Positions 4,431-7,636 of a stretch of DNA of 7,636 nt are shown piece after piece. The notes beneath the pieces are model-generated. The model had not been told where the DNA came from. It saw nothing but the letters and a program-made list of their open reading frames with translations, and made no database searches. The DNA is taken from contig PBFV01000047.1 in NCBI GenBank assembly GCA_002718935.1, positions 13,716 through 21,351 of the forward strand, read 5' to 3'. Positions within the stretch are counted from its first letter, which is position 1. Each line of letters starts with the position of its first letter. The DNA is from Verrucomicrobiales bacterium (lineage in GTDB: Bacteria; Verrucomicrobiota; Verrucomicrobiia; Limisphaerales; UBA1100). The position numbers were made by a program, and so were the translations under genes.

Positions 4431-6587
4431 TTACGCTTTATCCGGCTCGGCATCGTCCTCGGCGGCATCATCGGAATCGTCCGTGTTTTCTGGGCTTTCC
4501 TCGGCATCCTTACCGTCATCGGCCTCGTCTTGCAGGTATTCCTTTGGCTGGTACCAGCGGGCCACAGGGATGAATACCAGTCCCGCCACCAACATGGCTC
4601 CGGCAAAAAACAGATAATAGTTCGGCCCCTTGAGCTTGCTCGTGGGCCCGGCAAACGTCCTCCCCTTGATCGACTCATCCGTCAGCTTGCTGCCTTCGGG
4701 CGCGGAAACCACGGACCACTCGTAGGTGAGGCTGCCGCCACTGGGATCATTTGGATCGGTTGTGCCAGTGCCGTTGAGTTTGATTTCAGAACCAAGTGAT
4801 GCGTTTTGATCAGACCCAGCACTAGCGACCGGCGCCAGATTTTTACGGGTCACCCTGATGGTCGTCGTGTCCTTTGCCACGAAAGGTTTGATGAGTTCTG
4901 CCTGTCCTGTTTCAGGGTTGAGATGATAGCTAGCTTCGTTGCCCACCAACACCGAGAATTCCAACTTATAGTCACCTTTCACATCCGGCGTGAAAACCGG
5001 ATTGCGCGAATCTGCTGCCGTCAGGTTGGCGTCGGTAATTGTGCTGCCCTCAGGAACGGCCACAAAATTCCACCGATAGGTAAACGAACCCTTGGCATCC
5101 CCTTTGGCAGCCGAGCCAAACATACGCACGGGGGTGCCGGGAGGCACGGCGCGCAGAAGGCCGGCATTCGCTTCCGGCGGTGCTTTCGAGATCGTTCCGG
5201 CAGCATTGCCATCACGCTTGCCCCCTCTCAAGCCGTGCCAAACTTTTTTGAAAAAACCCAATTCCGCCTGCTTGGGGCCAACCCAATATGTCACCGTGTC
5301 AGTCGCATTGTTATCGCCATCATGGGCCGTCAAGCGAAGGACATAGGTGCCATTCACGTCGGGCTTAAAGCTGGGCGCCGGGTTTTGAATGAAATGGTTC
5401 ACGCCGGCCGTGAAAAGGTTGCCCAAGGAGACGGACATGAGGAAGAAGCCAAGGATGAGTGACTTCATTTTCTTAGGCGCCTGCGTGTAGGAAAACTCGA
5501 GGGCGGTAATCGAAATAAACACCTCGGCAGCGGTCAGGAAGACGTACGCAAGTATTTGCCAGATAATGTTGGGCAATTCGCCGTCATTAATCTGCATCTC
5601 AATCCACGCGGGTATGACAAAGGACGGCACGGCGACGAAAAAGCCGATGCCGATTTTCCGCAAGGGCGTAAGCGGGAAGACCTTGTTTAGTCCGGGATAT
5701 ATCAGCCATGTAAAAATGGGGATGAACACCATAATCATGATGGGATTGATGGCGTTGATCTGTGAGGGCAACCACTCGAAGCCCAACCAGTTTCGATCCA
5801 TGCGGTCAGCCTGCAGTACCCACTTGGAGCCGGATTGATCAAAGAGTGCCCAGAACACTGCTACAAACAGGTAAATGATACACAGGCGACCAATGATCTT
5901 GAGGCCTTCTTTACTGAAGGTTTCACGCAGGAAAGCCATGCCGCCGGCGGGGATGTGGATGAACACGCGCCGGCCCATCCAAAAGACAATCGTGGCCAGC
6001 AGCATCAGCCCGCCCGGCACGCCAAAGGCAACATGGGGCCCGTACAGGTCCAGCAGGATCGGCGTCATGATCTGCGAGGCAAAGGCACCGAAGTTAATAG
6101 AGAAATAAAACCAGCCGAAAATCTTGGTGAGCAAATGGCCGTTGGTTTTGCCAAATTGGTCACCCACGTGAGCCGACACACACGGCTTAATGCCGCCGGC
6201 ACCAATGGCAATCAACGTAAGGCCGACGGCTAAACCCAGCCGCGTTTCATCCAGCGCCAACGCAAGGTGACCCAGACAGTAAACGATTGAGAGGCTGACG
6301 ATGGTTTTGTATTTGCCTAAAAAGGCATCGGCCACAATCGCGCCCAACAGGGGCGTGAAGTACACGGCGCTATTGAACAGGTGAAACCACGTGGTGGCCT
6401 CCGTCTCGGTCATGGGCGCGCGCGCGCCGTCGGAGTCCATCAGGTATTTGGTCATGAAAATGACCAGAATGGCTTTCATGCCATAGAATGAATACCGCTC
6501 AGCAGCTTCGTTGCCGATGATGTACGGGATGCCCTTAGGCATCTCCTTGGTTTTCACCGGCGCAGTAAGATGTGGCGCATCAGCCAT
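4431..6587 (-). CDS. POT/PTR2-family proton-coupled peptide transporter with periplasmic PKD-like insertion
   Basis: POT proteins import di- and tripeptides with protons across the inner membrane. From the ATG at 6587 the protein is 718 residues, far above the usual 450-550. Residues 27-31 give the ExxER proton motif (EAAER). '[17 protein letters not shown]' near 129-145 is the PTR2 signature, '[12 protein letters not shown]' (245-256) the helix 7 motif, and '[17 protein letters not shown]' (355-371) the helix 10 motif. I count 12 helices, with no extra helix pair between 6 and 7. Helix 11 ends near 398 and helix 12 runs about 656-678; between them lie 254 residues with PKD/Ig-like repeats, expected to be periplasmic. 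The cytoplasmic tail 686-718 has 17 Asp/Glu in 33 residues. The frame is open upstream to 6701, but 6587 starts close before the conserved '[16 protein letters not shown]' and avoids the divergent promoter region. No Shine-Dalgarno site. Family call is firm; substrate could be other than peptides. Confidence 0.93.
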   Translation of the reverse strand: MADAPHLTAPVKTKEMPKGIPYIIGNEAAERYSFYGMKAILVIFMTKYLMDSDGARAPMTETEATTWFHLFNSAVYFTPLLGAIVADAFLGKYKTIVSLSIVYCLGHLALALDETRLGLAVGLTLIAIGAGGIKPCVSAHVGDQFGKTNGHLLTKIFGWFYFSINFGAFASQIMTPILLDLYGPHVAFGVPGGLMLLATIVFWMGRRVFIHIPAGGMAFLRETFSKEGLKIIGRLCIIYLFVAVFWALFDQSGSKWVLQADRMDRNWLGFEWLPSQINAINPIMIMVFIPIFTWLIYPGLNKVFPLTPLRKIGIGFFVAVPSFVIPAWIEMQINDGELPNIIWQILAYVFLTAAEVFISITALEFSYTQAPKKMKSLILGFFLMSVSLGNLFTAGVNHFIQNPAPSFKPDVNGTYVLRLTAHDGDNNATDTVTYWVGPKQAELGFFKKVWHGLRGGKRDGNAAGTISKAPPEANAGLLRAVPPGTPVRMFGSAAKGDAKGSFTYRWNFVAVPEGSTITDANLTAADSRNPVFTPDVKGDYKLEFSVLVGNEASYHLNPETGQAELIKPFVAKDTTTIRVTRKNLAPVASAGSDQNASLGSEIKLNGTGTTDPNDPSGGSLTYEWSVVSAPEGSKLTDESIKGRTFAGPTSKLKGPNYYLFFAGAMLVAGLVFIPVARWYQPKEYLQDEADDGKDAEESPENTDDSDDAAEDDAEPDKA
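4626..5387 (-). other. PKD/Ig-like insertion in the transporter (between helices 11 and 12)
   Basis: This codes for residues 401-654. Segment A (401-436) has '[19 protein letters not shown]' and 'DTVTYWV', the C-terminal half of a PKD domain. A basic linker with a possible amphipathic helix follows (437-468, '[14 protein letters not shown]'). Segment B (469-580) is a complete PKD-like domain: 'PPEANAG', '[12 protein letters not shown]', '[16 protein letters not shown]' and a final 'TTTIRVT' strand. Segment C (584-650) has '[20 protein letters not shown]', '[23 protein letters not shown]', the N-terminal half of a PKD domain, and runs into helix 12. Internal copies align clearly: 407-420 with 532-545, and 504-522 with 622-640. 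PKD folds usually mediate binding to proteins or polysaccharides outside the cell. Confidence 0.8.
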
Positions 6588-6658
6588 GGCCGCGGATGTT
6601 GGCCGAGCACGGGGCGGCTGGCGAGGCAAAAGGATGGCATCGACGAAAGGGGGGCATT

Positions 6659-6664
6659 TATGAT
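6659..6664 (+). promoter_or_regulatory. possible -10 element for the Bax1-I/YccA gene
   Basis: TATGAT (5 of 6 to TATAAT) would place the transcription start near 6671 with a leader of about 37 bases that includes the inverted repeat and the Shine-Dalgarno site. No acceptable -35 hexamer is seen, so the call is weak. The whole divergent region 6588-6707 must also hold the transporter promoter, which I could not locate. Confidence 0.28.
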
Positions 6665-6674
6665 ACAAAACCCT

Positions 6675-6687
6675 CGCGCAATGCGCG
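6675..6687. repeat. short inverted repeat in the leader of the Bax1-I/YccA gene
   Basis: CGCGCA and TGCGCG are perfect reverse complements around a single A. It lies between the -10-like hexamer and the Shine-Dalgarno site, so it could be an operator in the divergent region. The single central base is too small for an RNA hairpin loop, which favours a DNA-binding site if it means anything. Confidence 0.3.
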
Positions 6688-6693
6688 GCATCT

Positions 6694-6698
6694 AGGAG
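6694..6698 (+). promoter_or_regulatory. Shine-Dalgarno sequence of the Bax1-I/YccA gene
   Basis: AGGAG is 9 bases before the ATG at 6708 and 12 before the second ATG at 6711. The spacing favours 6708, although related proteins often start with a single Met before 'RSxNPVL', so 6711 remains possible. Confidence 0.6.
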
Positions 6699-6707
6699 CA
6701 ATTCATT

Positions 6708-7475
6708 ATGATGAGATCAGGCAACCCCGTCCTAAACGACAATACCTTCCAAGCCGGCACTATGGGCGAAATGGTGGAAGACCGTATGACGCTCATGGGC
6801 ACCGTGCATAAAACCGGCATTCTGCTGTTTTTGGTGGTGCTTTCAGCCAGCTTCACTTGGGGGATGGTGTTCACGGGAAAAGAAATCAATGGCGTCCCGG
6901 TGATGCACCCACAAGTGTGGACCATCGCGATTGCCGGCTCCATTGTGGGTTTGATCCTGGCGTTGGTAACTTACTTTGCCCCCAAGATCGCCTTTATCAC
7001 GGCCCCGGCCTATTGCATTGCCAAAGGCCTCATGCTGGGCGCTTTGTCGGCGGCGATGGAGGCGATGTTTCCGGGGATTGTCCTGCAAGCGGTGGGGTTG
7101 ACCTTTGGGGTGCTCTTCGCGCTACTGGCGGCCTATCGCAGCGGGCTCATCAAGGCCACGGAAAATTTCAAACTAGGCGTATGCGCTGCGACCGGAGGGA
7201 TTATTCTGGTGTATTTGGCCACCTTTATCCTCGACCTGTTTGAAGTTAAGGTGCCGTACATCCACGGATCAGGCCTCGTCGGCATTGGGTTCAGCGTTTT
7301 TGTTGTAATCATCGCGGCACTAAACTTGGTCCTCGATTTTGATTTCATTGAAAATGGCGCTGAAATGGGCGCGCCGAAATATATGGAATGGATCGGGGCC
7401 TTTGGCCTGATTGTTACACTCATCTGGCTGTACATCGAGATCCTGCACCTCCTTGCCAAGCTGCGGAGCCGTTAG
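6708..7475 (+). CDS. Bax inhibitor-1 / YccA family membrane protein
   Basis: The product is 255 residues and is a Bax1-I/YccA-like member of the BI-1 (TMBIM) superfamily: seven-helix inner-membrane proteins. Some members, such as Bacillus YetJ, are pH-sensitive calcium leak channels, and YccA of E. coli modulates FtsH. The opening '[12 protein letters not shown]' with '[14 protein letters not shown]' and the closing '[22 protein letters not shown]' are hallmarks of this subgroup. Predicted helices lie near 35-54, 71-90, 96-118, 122-142, 156-176, 188-208 and 226-249. Asp210, Asp212 and Glu215 at the end of helix 6 and acidic residues in helix 7 are candidates for the di-acidic gate known in the superfamily; the exact correspondence is inferred. 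It is divergent from the transporter gene and followed by a possible terminator. The family is clear; the physiological role is unknown. Confidence 0.92.
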   Translation: MMRSGNPVLNDNTFQAGTMGEMVEDRMTLMGTVHKTGILLFLVVLSASFTWGMVFTGKEINGVPVMHPQVWTIAIAGSIVGLILALVTYFAPKIAFITAPAYCIAKGLMLGALSAAMEAMFPGIVLQAVGLTFGVLFALLAAYRSGLIKATENFKLGVCAATGGIILVYLATFILDLFEVKVPYIHGSGLVGIGFSVFVVIIAALNLVLDFDFIENGAEMGAPKYMEWIGAFGLIVTLIWLYIEILHLLAKLRSR

Positions 7476-7497
7476 CGCGCTTCCGCATTGCTTTTTT
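7462..7497 (+). terminator. possible intrinsic terminator overlapping the end of the Bax1-I/YccA gene
   Basis: TGCGGA (7462-7467) pairs with TCCGCA (7482-7487). The loop contains the self-complementary AGCGCGCT (7474-7481). A T6 run follows at 7492-7497 after four other bases. The stem includes the last codons and the stop codon. The gap before the T-run and the long loop make this weaker than the rpmA-obg terminator. Confidence 0.4.
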
Positions 7498-7500
7498 GTG

Positions 7501-7524
7501 ATGGCTCCGGTACATCGGGGCCAT
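7501..7524 (+). promoter_or_regulatory. strong stem-loop just before the start of the exported-protein gene
   Basis: ATGGCTCCG (7501-7509) pairs with CGGGGCCAT (7516-7524) over nine positions, one of them a T-G wobble, with the 6-base loop GTACAT. It ends 4 bases before the ATG at 7529 and contains the only G-rich stretch (GGGG, 7517-7520) that could act as a ribosome binding site. No T-run follows, so it is not a plus-strand terminator; it may limit translation initiation. Confidence 0.4.
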
Positions 7525-7528
7525 TCCT

Positions 7529-7636
7529 ATGTTGAAACGCACCCTCACTCTCTGGGGCGCGGCCTTGGTGGCCGTGCTGTCGTTTTCCTCCGCTACTGCC
7601 GCGCCGAAGGATCCGTTTAAACAACTGGACGACTTG
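7529..7636 (+). CDS. start of an exported protein with signal peptide, 3' part outside the window
   Basis: From the ATG at 7529 the frame is open for 36 codons to the right edge. The product begins MLKRTLTLWGAALVAVLSFS and continues SATAAPKDPFKQLDDL. This is a classical Sec signal peptide: two basic residues at 3-4, a hydrophobic core at 6-20, and an AXA-type site (A22-T23-A24) for signal peptidase I. There is no lipobox cysteine. The mature N-terminus 'PKDPFKQLDD' is too short to identify a family; an extracytoplasmic hydrolase or peptidase would be possible, but that is a guess. The other ATG nearby at 7501 is in a different frame without a signal peptide. It follows the Bax1-I/YccA gene by 53 bases on the same strand, with a possible terminator between, and a hairpin covers its initiation region. 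Confidence 0.72.
   Translation, partial: MLKRTLTLWGAALVAVLSFSSATAAPKDPFKQLDDL

Noticed and set aside
4806..5462. A 218-codon open frame on the plus strand opposite the transporter insertion
   Set aside because: The minus-strand frame holds PKD-like repeats continuous with POT helices; the antisense product has no recognisable features.
6416..6430. Alternating GC run as a Z-DNA or repeat element
   Set aside because: It is short and encodes 'DGARAP' in a conserved reading frame, consistent with GC-rich codon use.
6588..6701. Longer start for the transporter (ATG at 6701, 38 extra residues)
   Set aside because: The extra residues do not resemble the POT N-terminus and would place coding sequence over the promoter and leader of the divergent gene. 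The ATG at 6587 begins close to the conserved first helix.
1..7636. Mobile element, CRISPR array, defence island or biosynthetic cluster
   Set aside because: No transposase, integrase, terminal repeats, spaced direct repeats or clustered accessory enzymes were seen. The genes are housekeeping or envelope genes with similar base composition throughout.

Overview
The window looks like an ordinary chromosomal stretch of a free-living, moderately GC-rich bacterium. The protein set (an Obg GTPase in an rplU-rpmA-obg cluster, a 12-helix POT transporter of the 'LEFSYTQAP' type, a YccA-like Bax inhibitor-1 protein and a xylose-isomerase-like TIM-barrel protein) best fits Verrucomicrobiota or a PVC relative. 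That placement is inference from sequence style, not a database result. I see no mobile element, CRISPR array, tRNA or rRNA.

Layout: (1) 1-261, minus, 5' part of a sugar phosphate isomerase/epimerase-like gene cut by the window edge. (2) 262-372, a divergent intergenic region with a good sigma70-like promoter for the next gene. (3) 373-2511, plus, a large membrane protein with seven predicted helices and a C-terminal YiiX-type permuted papain-like (NlpC/P60 superfamily) domain predicted to lie in the periplasm. (4) 2519-4335, minus, the ribosomal/GTPase cluster rplU (L21), rpmA (L27) and obg. It has a consensus-like promoter before rplU and an intrinsic terminator between rpmA and obg. The obg gene converges on gene 3 with only 7 bases between the stop codons. 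(5) 4431-6587, minus, a POT/PTR2-family peptide transporter with a roughly 250-residue PKD/Ig-like insertion between its last two helices and a very acidic tail. (6) 6708-7475, plus, a Bax1-I/YccA-family seven-helix membrane protein. (7) 7529-7636, plus, the start of an exported protein with a signal peptide, cut by the right edge.

The genes do not form one pathway. rplU, rpmA and obg belong together: two large-subunit proteins and the GTPase that helps mature the 50S subunit. The others are independent units, mostly envelope proteins. Every stretch between genes is shorter than 125 bases and is described below.

The most unusual item is the transporter. Its periplasmic loop carries one complete PKD-like domain flanked by what look like the C-terminal half and the N-terminal half of a second one, as if a PKD fold had been permuted or split and had another inserted into it. 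The Obg protein also has an acidic insertion in its glycine-rich domain and is cut off from its ribosomal-protein partners by a terminator. Several genes lack a Shine-Dalgarno sequence and carry -10-like hexamers close to the start codon, which hints at leaderless or nearly leaderless transcripts.
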